A stretch of 64,000 nt of DNA from Haloechinothrix_A salitolerans (GTDB lineage: Bacteria; Actinomycetota; Actinomycetes; Mycobacteriales; Pseudonocardiaceae): the NCBI RefSeq assembly GCF_039544105.1, contig NZ_BAABLA010000119.1. One strand, given 5' to 3'. The translations under genes and the position numbers were made by a program. Positions 50,236 through 57,678 of the stretch are shown here, one piece after another; positions within the stretch are counted from its first letter, which is position 1; every line of letters begins with the position of its first letter. The notes beneath the pieces are model-generated. The model worked only from the letters and a program-made list of their open reading frames with translations. It made no database searches and was not told the DNA's origin.

Positions 50236-50389
50236 ATCGCACCTGCCGAAGCACGTCGGCGTCAGCATCCGGCTCCTCGACCTCGTGCCCGCCCGCCTGC
50301 GCGGGTTCTTCCAACGACTGCTGGTGGTGGACCAGACGTCGTCCGACCCCGGCATCCGGGAGGACTACCAGCGCCGATCGCTGGGGTAA
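50236..50389 (+). pseudogene. Unidentified 3' gene remnant
   Basis: From just after the inverted repeat the plus strand reads RSHLPKHVGVSIRLLDLVP, ARLRGFFQRLLVVDQ, TSSDPGIREDYQRRSLG then TAA. The composition and codon use look like a genuine protein C-terminus (amphipathic helix, charged end), but no start codon or family is identifiable. The likely explanation is a gene truncated where the inverted repeat now ends. Confidence 0.35.
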
Positions 50390-50434
50390 GGGAACATAAC
50401 GCTTGCCATTATTAACGCGTGGGGTTATGCGTGA

Positions 50435-50581
50435 GGAGGTGTTCCGCCTGGAAACCGGCTCGAAAAGCTGCGCGGCAACCGCGCCGGACAGTACAGCGTG
50501 TGGGTGAACCAACGGTGGCGCATCTGCTTCCGATGGACGGCGGCGGGTCCCGAGGACGTGGAGATCGTTGACTATCACTGA
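50435..50581 (+). pseudogene. HigB toxin, C-terminal half only
   Basis: After a TGA at 50432-50434 the frame reads PPGNRLEKLRGNRAGQYSVW, VNQRWRICFRW, then EDVEIVDYH and TGA. This is the second half of a HigB/RelE-type toxin, including the conserved R-W-R-I-C-F strand and the VEIVDYH end. The first ~45 residues and any start codon are missing, so no active toxin is made. higA follows 13 bp later, in the usual higBA order. Confidence 0.85.
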
Positions 50582-50594
50582 AAAGAGGGAGCAC

Positions 50595-50897
50595 ATGCCG
50601 ACACCCGAGATGGCACCAATACATCCCGGCGAGATCCTCGTCGAGGAGTTCCTCATCCCGTTGGACATCACCCAGCAGCGGTTGGCGGTCGAGATCGATG
50701 TGCCGCCCCGCCGGATCAACGAGATCGTGCACGGCAAGCGGCGCATCAGCGCCGACACCGCGCTCAGGCTCGCCCGCTACTTCGAAACATCGGAGCGGTT
50801 CTGGATCAACATCCAAAGCCGCTACGACATCGAGGTGGAGCGCGATCGGCTCGGACCGGCCCTGGACGCCATGCGCCCGCCGCGGAACGCCTCGTGA
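50595..50897 (+). CDS. higA: HigA-family antitoxin
   Basis: The protein has 100 residues. The N-terminal HigA signature HPGEILVEEFLIPLDITQQRLAVEIDVPPRRINEIVHGKRRISADTALRLARYFETSERFWINIQSRYDIEVER is an XRE-type HTH that binds the operon promoter and HigB. ATG 50595 with AGAGGGAG is preferred over TTG 50568, which lies within the higB remnant. Its toxin partner is truncated, so this is an orphan antitoxin. It overlaps the next gene by GTGA (50894-50897), an odd coupling to sugar metabolism. Confidence 0.9.
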   Translation: MPTPEMAPIHPGEILVEEFLIPLDITQQRLAVEIDVPPRRINEIVHGKRRISADTALRLARYFETSERFWINIQSRYDIEVERDRLGPALDAMRPPRNAS

Positions 50898-51793
50898 CAA
50901 TGCCGCCGAGCGCTGACGAACTGACCCTGCACCACGGCCGTTTGCACGCGACGATCGATCCCGTCGGCGCGGCGCTGTCCTCGTTTCGCGCCGACGACGT
51001 GCCGTTGGTCCGCGAGTTCCCCACGGAGACGCGACGCACCATGTACGGCGGCGCGGTCCTCGCGCCGTGGGTCGGACGCCTCGCGGGAGGCGCCTACACC
51101 TTCCAAGGGCGGACCCACCACGTCCCGGTCAACGAGCCCGAGCGCGGAACAGCACTGCACGGCCTGGTCGCTACGCGCGCATGGGACGTCGTCCAGCACG
51201 CCGACACCTCGCTGACCCTGCGCATCCGGCTGGTGCTGCCGGCGGGCTACCCGTTCGATCTCGACCTCACGACAACGTACCTGCTCGACGACACCGGCCT
51301 GCGCATCGAACTGGCGGCGTCGAACCTCGGCTCGGACCCCGCCCCGTACGGCTGCGCGATCCATCCCTACCTGACCGCGGGTTCTGGCGGCGTCGATGAC
51401 TGGTCGCTCCAGCTCCCCGCCGACACCTACGTCGGTATGGACGCTGATCTGCTGGTGCCGAGGCACGAGGCCCCGACCAATGACACGCCGTTCGACTTCC
51501 GCCAGCCCAAGCCACTCGCCGGGCTGGAGATCGACAACACGTTCACCGGCCTCGACCGCACCACCGCGACCGTGCGCGACGTCGATGGCCACGGTGTCGC
51601 GCTGACCTGGGATCGCACGCTGCCGTGGGCGCAGGTCTACACGTGCGATCACCAGGACCCTGCCGTGCACCGCACCGGAATCGCGATCGAGCCCGCGACT
51701 TGTCCCCCGAATGCCTTCGTCACCGGCCGCGATCTGATCGTGCTCGACCCCGGCGAGCAGCACATCGCACGCTGGCAGCTGGCTCCCTGCTGA
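50894..51793 (+). CDS. Aldose 1-epimerase family protein
   Basis: The protein has 299 residues. It belongs to the galactose mutarotase-like superfamily: LAPWVGRLAGGAYTFQGRTHHVPVNEPERGTALHGLVATRAWDV (catalytic-region His), PYGCAIHPYLTAGSGG (second active-site His) and IAIEPATCPPNAFVTGRDLIVLDPGE (catalytic Glu). It interconverts sugar anomers in the cytosol. GTG 50894 overlaps the higA stop; ATG 50900 is an alternative. A fructose PTS operon lies convergently downstream, so the gene may feed the same carbohydrate pathways. Confidence 0.9.
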   Translation: MTMPPSADELTLHHGRLHATIDPVGAALSSFRADDVPLVREFPTETRRTMYGGAVLAPWVGRLAGGAYTFQGRTHHVPVNEPERGTALHGLVATRAWDVVQHADTSLTLRIRLVLPAGYPFDLDLTTTYLLDDTGLRIELAASNLGSDPAPYGCAIHPYLTAGSGGVDDWSLQLPADTYVGMDADLLVPRHEAPTNDTPFDFRQPKPLAGLEIDNTFTGLDRTTATVRDVDGHGVALTWDRTLPWAQVYTCDHQDPAVHRTGIAIEPATCPPNAFVTGRDLIVLDPGEQHIARWQLAPC

Positions 51794-51800
51794 GCGCGGA

Positions 51801-51846
51801 AGCTGAAGACGTTGTGGTCGCTATGACAACCACAACGTCTTCAGCT
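51801..51846. terminator. Convergent-gene hairpin C (conserved-loop family)
   Basis: AGCTGAAGACGTTGTGGT (51801-51818) pairs perfectly with 51829-51846 around CGCTATGACA. It is 7 bp after the epimerase stop. The sequence TGAAGACGTTGTGGTCGCTA then TGAC, loop included, is shared with hairpin B. Confidence 0.9.
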
Positions 51847-51854
51847 GCTGGTAA

Positions 51855-51895
51855 GAGGCCGCCCGGACGGGGCGGGGAGACGTCCGGGCGGCCTC
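51855..51895. terminator. ptsI terminator
   Basis: GAGGCCGCCCGGACG (51855-51869) pairs perfectly with 51881-51895 (11-nt loop), 4 bp past the ptsI stop on the minus strand. It forms a tandem pair with hairpin C between convergent genes. Confidence 0.88.
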
Positions 51896-51898
51896 CGG

Positions 51899-53551
51899 TC
51901 ACTCAGTCTTCGCCACCGCCGCCCGTGCCTCGGCGGCGTCGGCTGCCGCCAGGGCGATGTCCGCCAGGCGGGCACAGTCTGCGTCGGTGCGGGCGGCCAA
52001 CCCCGCACGCACCTCCGGGAGCGCGGCAGGCGCCATGGACAAGCTCGTCACACCCAGCCCGACCAGCACCGGCGCCAGGAGCGGATCGCTCGCCGCCTCC
52101 CCACACACCCCGACCGGCTTGCCCAGCTCGCGCCCTGCCTGGGCCGTCGTCCTGACCAGCTCGAGCAGCGCGGGCTGCCATGGGTCGAGCAGGTCAGCCA
52201 ACTCCCCCGCCATCCGGTCCGCCGCGAGGGTGTACTGGCCAAGGTCGTTCGTGCCGATGCTGGCGAAATCGCATCCGGCGAGCACCTGGCGCGCGCGGAT
52301 GGCCACCGCCGGCACCTCCACCATCGTCCCCGCGACCGGCAGCCCGAGTGCGTGCGCCTGCTCGGCGAACGCCGCCGCCTCGGCCGGAGTGGAGATCATC
52401 GGGGCCATGACCCAGACGTCGGCGTCGTGGCGGTTACGTGCCTCGGCGATGGCCGCGAGCTGGTCGGCGAGCATGTCCGGGGCTCGGCGGGCGAGCCGCC
52501 AGCCTCGCACCCCCAGCGCGGGGTTGGGCTCCTCACCGTGGTCGACGAACGCCAGCGGCTTGTCCGCGCCCGCGTCCAGCGTCCGCACGACGACCTTGCG
52601 CCCGGCGAACGCGGCGAACACCGCGCCATAACTCTCGACCTGCTCCGTCACGCTCGGCGCCGTCGTCCGGCTGAGGTACAGGAACTCCGTGCGCAGCAAC
52701 CCGACGCCCTCGCTGTCCACTTCGGACGCCGTCGCCAGCTCGGCGGACGAACCGAGATTGACCAGCAGCTTCACCGACGTCCCGTCCGCGGTGCGACCCG
52801 GCCCCGAGCTGGCGGCGACGGCCTGCGCCCGCTCCTTCTCGACCTGTACCGCCCGCTTTGCCTCGCCAGGGTCCGGCTCGACGTCGACGGTGCCCGCGCG
52901 GCCGTCGACCAGCACCTCAACGTCGTCGGCCAGCTCGCGTGACGCCGCACAGGCCACGATCGCGGGGATGCCAAGCGACTTCGCCAGGATCGCGGTGTGG
53001 CTGGTCGGCCCGCCCTGCTCGGTGACGATCGCCAGCACCTGCTTCGGGTCCAGCGTCGCGGTGTCGGCGGGCGCGAGGTCGGTCGCGAGCAGCACGTACG
53101 GGTGGCCGGGGTCGGGCAGCCCCGGCATCGGCAGGTCAAGCAGCTGCGCGACCGTGCGGTGGCACAGGTCATCTAGGTCTGCCGCACGTTCGGCGAGGTA
53201 GCCGCCGGCCGCCTCCAGCGCCGCGCGGAACACACCGAACGCCTCCGCGACCGCGTGTGGCAGCGACCGCCCGCTCGCGAGAGCCTTGCCGACCTGCTCC
53301 GCCAACGCCGGGTCGCGCGGCATCATCGACTGCGCGAGCAGGACGTCGGCGGCGGGCCCGCTCGCCTTCGCCGCCCTGGCGTCCAGGTCGGCCGCGACAG
53401 CGTCCAACGCTTCACGCGCCCGCGCCGTGGCTGCGTCCGGGTCCGGCTCAGCGCCCGTGTCCGGTGGCAGCTCGGGCGGGCTGGCGAGCCGGGCCACCGG
53501 TCCCGCCGCGACGCCCGCGCTCACTCCGATGCCGGTCAACCTGCTGCTCAT
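51899..53551 (-). CDS. ptsI: PTS enzyme I
   Basis: The protein has 550 residues. The N-terminal HPr-binding and phosphohistidine domain has the active His in VTEQGGPTSHTAILAKSLGIPAIVAC. The C-terminal PEP-binding barrel has EFLYLSRTTAPSVTEQ, GADKPLAFVDHGEEPNPALGVRG and DFASIGTNDLGQY. It transfers phosphate from PEP to HPr to start sugar uptake. It is the last gene of the fructose PTS operon, 5 bp after ptsH. The operon therefore supplies all general and sugar-specific PTS parts locally. Confidence 0.96.
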   Translation of the reverse strand: MSSRLTGIGVSAGVAAGPVARLASPPELPPDTGAEPDPDAATARAREALDAVAADLDARAAKASGPAADVLLAQSMMPRDPALAEQVGKALASGRSLPHAVAEAFGVFRAALEAAGGYLAERAADLDDLCHRTVAQLLDLPMPGLPDPGHPYVLLATDLAPADTATLDPKQVLAIVTEQGGPTSHTAILAKSLGIPAIVACAASRELADDVEVLVDGRAGTVDVEPDPGEAKRAVQVEKERAQAVAASSGPGRTADGTSVKLLVNLGSSAELATASEVDSEGVGLLRTEFLYLSRTTAPSVTEQVESYGAVFAAFAGRKVVVRTLDAGADKPLAFVDHGEEPNPALGVRGWRLARRAPDMLADQLAAIAEARNRHDADVWVMAPMISTPAEAAAFAEQAHALGLPVAGTMVEVPAVAIRARQVLAGCDFASIGTNDLGQYTLAADRMAGELADLLDPWQPALLELVRTTAQAGRELGKPVGVCGEAASDPLLAPVLVGLGVTSLSMAPAALPEVRAGLAARTDADCARLADIALAAADAAEARAAVAKTE

Positions 53552-53556
53552 CGGCT

Positions 53557-53829
53557 TCAGCCCTGCGCGTCGTGGTCCGTAGCGACCATGGTGGCCAACT
53601 CCTCCAGCGCGGCGTCGGCGTTCTCGCCGTCGGCGCGCAGGATGACCTCCTCACCACCTTTGGCGTCCAGGCCGATGACCGACAGGATGCTGCGGGCGTC
53701 GACGAACTCGCCGCCGTCCTTCCCGATCAGCACCTCGACCGACTGCCGGGCCGCTGCCTGCACGAACAGTGCCGCTGGCCTGGCGTGCAGGCCGACGGAC
53801 GACCCCACGACGACTCGACGTTCTGGCAT
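53557..53829 (-). CDS. ptsH: HPr phosphocarrier protein
   Basis: The protein has 90 residues. The phosphorylated His15 lies in SSVGLHARPAALFVQAA, and the regulatory-site region DARSILSVIGLDAKGGEEV has Ser around position 46-47. It relays phosphate from enzyme I to IIA. ATG 53829 with AAAAGGAG is the start; the longer open frame upstream is a shadow of the IIBC gene. It sits 23 bp after IIBC and 5 bp before ptsI. Confidence 0.95.
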   Translation of the reverse strand: MPERRVVVGSSVGLHARPAALFVQAAARQSVEVLIGKDGGEFVDARSILSVIGLDAKGGEEVILRADGENADAALEELATMVATDHDAQG

Positions 53830-53852
53830 GGTTCTGCTCCTTTTCAGACTTC

Positions 53853-55367
53853 TCAGGCGGCGACGGCCTGCGGGGAGGTGGAGGGTTCGGCCCGCGCTGT
53901 CGGTTCGTCTGTCCCGCGGCGGACGTGCTTCGCCGCGACGACGACGCCGCAAGTCACGGCGGTACCGACGAGGATCGCCAGCAGGTAGCCGAACGGGTTG
54001 CCGATCAAGCCGATCACCCAGATGCCACCGTGCGGGGCCATCAGGGTAGAGCCGACCGCCATCGACGTCGCACCCGCGGCGGCGCCACCAGCCACAGTGG
54101 ACGGGATGACGCGCAGCGGGTCGGCGGCGGCGAACGGGATCGCGCCCTCGGTGATAAACGACAGTCCGAGCAGCCACGCGGCCTCGCCCGCCTGGCGTTC
54201 TGGCTGCGTGAACAGCTTGCGGCGGATGACGGTGGCCAGCGCCAGCCCGAGCGGTGGCACCATCCCGGCTGCCATGACGGCGGCCATCACGGTGAGGTTG
54301 TCCGAGGCGAGCGCGGCGGTGCCGAACAGGTACGCGACCTTGTTGACCGGGCCGCCGAGGTCGAAGCCCATCATCGCGCCAAGCAGCGCACCAAGCAGGA
54401 TCGCGTTGACGCCCGCCAGACCGCTGAGCCAGTCGGTCAGTCCGGACTGGACGGTCGCGATAGGACCGCCAACCACGACGAGCATCAGGAATCCGACCGC
54501 GAACACCGACAGCAGCGGGATCACGACGACCGGCATGATGCCCGCGACACCGCGGGGCACCTTGATCTGCTTGAGGCCCAGTGTGACCGCGCCCGCGAGC
54601 AGACCGGCGACCAGACCACCAAGAAAGCCCGCGCCGATGGCGACGGCGATCAGACCACCGACAACACCCGGCGCGATGCCCATCCGATCGGCCATGCCGA
54701 AGGCGATGAACCCGGCCAGGATCGGCACCAGCATGGAGAAGGCCTCGGCGCCGAGCTTGAACAGCACGCCCGCGAAGCCTGCCTCACTGAACAAGTTGGA
54801 CAGTTCACTCACGCCGGGATACTCGGTGCCCTGGAATGTACCGCCGTTGACGATCGCGGCGATCTCCGCTCCGCCGAGCACGAAGGACAGTGCGATGAGG
54901 ATGCCGCCCGCCGCGACGAACGGGATCATGTATGACACGCCTGTCATCAGCCACTGCCGCAGCTGCGAGCCGAAGCTCAGTGCGGCATTCTGGGTGCGCG
55001 CGGGCGTGGTGGTGGCGCTAGCCGCGGCCGACCCGGCCCTGGCGGCTCCGGCCGTCGGTGCGCTCTCCGCCGAGGACACCGCTTCAGCGATCAGCCCAGC
55101 CGCGTCGTTGATGGCGCGCTTCACACTGCCGGTGACGGTCGGCTTACCCGCGAAGCGTTCCTTGTCGCGGACGTCGACGTCCGCTGCGAACACCACGGCG
55201 TCCGCCTCGGCGATCTGCGCCTCGGTCAGCGGGGTGGCGCCAGCCGCGCCCTGGGTCTCCACGCTGATCTCGTGGCCCGCCGCTTCGGCGGCCTGTTCCA
55301 GTGCCTCCGCGGCCATGTAGGTGTGTGCGATGCCGGTGGGGCACGACGTGACTGCGACGAGTTTCAT
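53853..55367 (-). CDS. fruA: PTS fructose-specific IIBC component
   Basis: The protein has 504 residues. IIB domain: VAVTSCPTGIAHTYMAAEALEQAA (phosphocysteine Cys9), with DVDVRDKERFAGKP. A linker of ~45 residues rich in Ala (APTAGAARAGSAAASATT) precedes the IIC domain (about 150-485), with VSYMIPFVAAGGILIALSFVLGG, GFDLGGPVNKVAY and GLSFITEGAIPFAAADP. It imports fructose with phosphorylation to fructose-1-phosphate. ATG 55367 overlaps the IIA stop (ATGA). The C-terminus has a charged tail. IIA is a separate polypeptide here. Confidence 0.94.
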   Translation of the reverse strand: MKLVAVTSCPTGIAHTYMAAEALEQAAEAAGHEISVETQGAAGATPLTEAQIAEADAVVFAADVDVRDKERFAGKPTVTGSVKRAINDAAGLIAEAVSSAESAPTAGAARAGSAAASATTTPARTQNAALSFGSQLRQWLMTGVSYMIPFVAAGGILIALSFVLGGAEIAAIVNGGTFQGTEYPGVSELSNLFSEAGFAGVLFKLGAEAFSMLVPILAGFIAFGMADRMGIAPGVVGGLIAVAIGAGFLGGLVAGLLAGAVTLGLKQIKVPRGVAGIMPVVVIPLLSVFAVGFLMLVVVGGPIATVQSGLTDWLSGLAGVNAILLGALLGAMMGFDLGGPVNKVAYLFGTAALASDNLTVMAAVMAAGMVPPLGLALATVIRRKLFTQPERQAGEAAWLLGLSFITEGAIPFAAADPLRVIPSTVAGGAAAGATSMAVGSTLMAPHGGIWVIGLIGNPFGYLLAILVGTAVTCGVVVAAKHVRRGTDEPTARAEPSTSPQAVAA

Positions 55368-55810
55368 CGCCCCAGCACCTCCTTCTCGATGAGGGTGACG
55401 ACGGCGTCGGCGTCCGGCGCTGTCCTGAGCGCGTTCTTGAAGCTGTCGTGGACGAGCCTGCGCGCGAGCGACGCGAGGATCGTCATGTGCTCGTCGCCGT
55501 TCGGCGCGGCGATGAGGAACACCAGGTCGGCGGGGCCGTCCGCGGCCCCGAAGTCGACGCCGCCCGCGCAGCGGCCGAAGGCAAGACTGGGCGCGGTGAC
55601 ATGTTCGGATCGGGCGTGCGGGATGCCGATGCCGCCTTCGATCCCGGTCGGCATCTGCTCCTCGCGGGCGCGGACGTCGCTGAGGAAGCCCTCGACGTCG
55701 GTGACGCGGCCCTGCTTGGCGAGTCGGTTGGCGAGTGCTGCGGTGGCCTGGTGGCGATCCTCACCGGTGAGGTCAAGGTCAACCAGATCCGCGGTGATCA
55801 GGTCAGACAT
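55364..55810 (-). CDS. PTS fructose-specific IIA component
   Basis: The protein has 148 residues. The PTS_EIIA_2 fold has the active histidine in GIEGGIGIPHARSEHVTAPSLAFGR (about residue 65), followed by VDFGAADGPADLVFLIAAP and HMTILASLARRL. It passes phosphate from HPr to the IIB domain of the next gene. ATG 55810 is chosen because residues upstream belong to the shadow of fruK. It overlaps the IIBC start by 4 bp and follows fruK by 13 bp. Confidence 0.93.
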   Translation of the reverse strand: MSDLITADLVDLDLTGEDRHQATAALANRLAKQGRVTDVEGFLSDVRAREEQMPTGIEGGIGIPHARSEHVTAPSLAFGRCAGGVDFGAADGPADLVFLIAAPNGDEHMTILASLARRLVHDSFKNALRTAPDADAVVTLIEKEVLGR

Positions 55811-55823
55811 GTGCTGCTCCGTA

Positions 55824-56768
55824 CTACTTCGTAAGGACCCGGTCCGGGTCGATGGATCGCTGCACCTCGGCCGTGACGCGACCGAGGTCGTTCGGGGTTG
55901 GCATGCTGCTGCCCGGCAGGGTGACGGCGGCAGCGCCCCAGGTGACGGCGGTGCGCAGGGCGTGCTCGCCCGTGCCGCCCGCCGCCAGGAACCCTGCCAA
56001 CGTCGCGTCACCAGCACCGACGGTGCTGACGACCGGTGCGTCGAGGCGCGCGGTGGCGTAGCGCGCGCCGGAGTCGTCGATGAGGATCGCGCCGTCCGCG
56101 CCGAGGCTGGCCAGCACCGCGCCCGCGCCCCGGTCCCGCAGCACCTGCGCGGCCTTAACGGCGTCGCCCAGCGTGCGGATCTCGGCGCCAGCGCATTCGG
56201 CCAGTTCCTCGGCATTGGGTTTGACCAGGTCAGGACCGGCGGCGAGGCAGGCGTCCAGAGCCGCGCCACTGGTGTCGATGGCGACCTGCGCGCCGAGCGC
56301 GTGCGCCCGTTCAGTCAGGCGCGCGTAGACGTCCACCGGCATCCCGGGCGGGAGCGAGCCGCAGCCAGCCACCCAGTCCGCCTCGCCGATGATCGCCTCG
56401 GTCGCGGCGTCCAGCACGGCGTCCACTTCGGACGTCGAAAGCCGGGGGCCTGGCTCGTTCAGCTTGGTGACGGTGCCGTCCGGCTCCGCGAGCGTGAGGT
56501 TACTGCGGATGCCGCCGGTCACCCGCACCTCGCGCAGCGGCACTCCGGTCTCGCGCAGCAGCGCGAGCAGTTCGAGTCCGGCGAACCCACCGCTGCACAG
56601 CACCGCGCGGGTCGGGCGGCCATGCGCGACGAGGGCGCGGGAGACGTTGACACCTTTGCCGCCAGCGTCGACCGACGTCGTCAGCGCGCGCTGCACCGCA
56701 CCTCGGTGCAGCCGGTCGACCTCGACGGTGCGGTCGAGGCTCGGGTTCGCGGTCACGGTGACAATCAC
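55824..56768 (-). CDS. fruK: 1-phosphofructokinase (PfkB family)
   Basis: The protein has 314 residues. The N-terminus TANPSLDRTVEVDRLHRGAVQRA is typical of FruK/LacC sugar kinases, with GGKGVNVSRALVAHG (PfkB signature 1) and VVSTVGAGDATLAGFLAA (signature 2; catalytic Asp in GAGD). It converts fructose-1-phosphate, delivered by the PTS, to fructose-1,6-bisphosphate. GTG 56768 overlaps the deoR stop (GTGA). The order regulator, kinase, IIA, IIBC, HPr, EI is complete for fructose catabolism. Confidence 0.95.
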   Translation of the reverse strand: MIVTVTANPSLDRTVEVDRLHRGAVQRALTTSVDAGGKGVNVSRALVAHGRPTRAVLCSGGFAGLELLALLRETGVPLREVRVTGGIRSNLTLAEPDGTVTKLNEPGPRLSTSEVDAVLDAATEAIIGEADWVAGCGSLPPGMPVDVYARLTERAHALGAQVAIDTSGAALDACLAAGPDLVKPNAEELAECAGAEIRTLGDAVKAAQVLRDRGAGAVLASLGADGAILIDDSGARYATARLDAPVVSTVGAGDATLAGFLAAGGTGEHALRTAVTWGAAAVTLPGSSMPTPNDLGRVTAEVQRSIDPDRVLTK

Positions 56769-57526
56769 GCGCGCACCACCCTCGGCCCAGCGGCGGACAG
56801 CTCATCGGCGGCATCGGCGTCGAGTCCGGTGTCGGTAATGAGGACATCGACGTCGGCGAGTGAGCCGAACCGCGCGAGGCAGTCGTTGCCGACCTTGGTG
56901 TGGTCGGCGAGCACGACGACGCGGCGGGCGGCGGCGATCATGGCGCGCTTGACGGCGGCCTCGCCGGTGTCCGGAGTGGTCAGTCCACGATCGACGGACA
57001 GGCCGTTGGCGCCGATGAACGCGACGTCGACGAAGGTGTCGGCCAGCGCCCGCAGTGCCCAGTCGTCAACGGTCGCCATGGTGCGGCCCCTGATCTTGCC
57101 GCCGACCATGAGCACGGTCGTCATCGCATGGCCCGCCAGCGTGGTCGCGATCAGCGGGGCGTTGGTGACGACGGTCAACTCCCGGTCGCCGGGCATGATC
57201 TCGGCGAGCCGGGCGGTGGTGGTGCCCGCGTCGATCAGCACCGCGCCCTCGTCGGGTAGTTCGGCGAGCGCGGCCTTGCCGATGCGCTCCTTCTCGGTGG
57301 TCATGACGGCGTCGCGGGTGGCGACGCCCGGCTCGAAGCCGATCCGCTCCACCGGGATCGCGCCGCCGTGCACCTTGCGCACGACGCCTTGGCGCTCCAA
57401 CGCGGTCAGGTCGCGTCGGATGGTCTCGGTGGTGACGTCGAAGTCGGCCGCCAGCGCCGTGACGTCGACCCGGCCCTGCGACCGGGCGCGTTCAGCGATC
57501 CGCTGCTGTCGCTCCTCCGCGAACAT
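56765..57526 (-). CDS. DeoR-family regulator (FruR-like)
   Basis: The protein has 253 residues. The N-terminal DeoR HTH (RQQRIAERARSQGRVDVTALAADFDVTTETIRRDLTALERQGVVRKVHGGAI) is followed by a sugar-phosphate sensor domain (IGKAALAELPDEGAVLIDAGTTTARLAEIMP, VDVAFIGANGLSVDRGLTTPD, ADHTKVG). It most likely represses the fru operon until fructose-1-phosphate accumulates. Its own promoter has 11-bp phased GTTT repeats that may be its operator. It is first in the operon, so it autoregulates. Confidence 0.92.
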   Translation of the reverse strand: MFAEERQQRIAERARSQGRVDVTALAADFDVTTETIRRDLTALERQGVVRKVHGGAIPVERIGFEPGVATRDAVMTTEKERIGKAALAELPDEGAVLIDAGTTTARLAEIMPGDRELTVVTNAPLIATTLAGHAMTTVLMVGGKIRGRTMATVDDWALRALADTFVDVAFIGANGLSVDRGLTTPDTGEAAVKRAMIAAARRVVVLADHTKVGNDCLARFGSLADVDVLITDTGLDADAADELSAAGPRVVRA

Positions 57527-57529
57527 GTT

Positions 57530-57560
57530 GTTTCACCACCGTTTCGTGTTGGTTTACTTG
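57530..57560. promoter_or_regulatory. Phased GTTT repeats, candidate FruR operator
   Basis: GTTTCACCACC (57530-57540), GTTTCGTGTTG (57541-57551) and GTTTACTTG (57552-57560) are in direct order at 11-bp steps, between the -10 element and the deoR start and overlapping the ribosome-binding region. Repeats with a helical period suit DeoR-family oligomers. Confidence 0.55.
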
Positions 57561-57589
57561 GTTATACGTGGCAATGTGTGGCATGTCAA
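57561..57589 (-). promoter_or_regulatory. Strong sigma-70-type promoter of the fru operon
   Basis: On the minus strand TTGACA (57589-57584), a 17-bp spacer, and TATAAC (57566-57561). This is a near-perfect housekeeping promoter. The predicted start lies about 30 bp before ATG 57526, within the GTTT repeats, so a bound regulator would block it. Confidence 0.8.
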
Positions 57590-57623
57590 GGGTCACACTA
57601 TGTTGATCTGGGTGGAAATACGA

Positions 57624-57657
57624 CGAGGCGCGGCCACCACGTGGTGACCGCGCCTCG
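57624..57657. terminator. Terminator of the NmrA-type gene
   Basis: CGAGGCGCGG (57624-57633) pairs with CCGCGCCTCG (57648-57657). The centre CACCAC/GTGGTG continues the stem after one mismatch. It lies 22 bp past the gene stop at 57679 and isolates it from the fru promoter. Confidence 0.8.
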
Positions 57658-57678
57658 GGCGTTCAGGCGACGGGCGCC

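Noticed and set aside
55272..57647. Open frame of about 790 codons on the plus strand through the PTS operon
   Set aside because: It is antisense to three well-supported genes and has low-complexity Ser/Ala/Arg composition.
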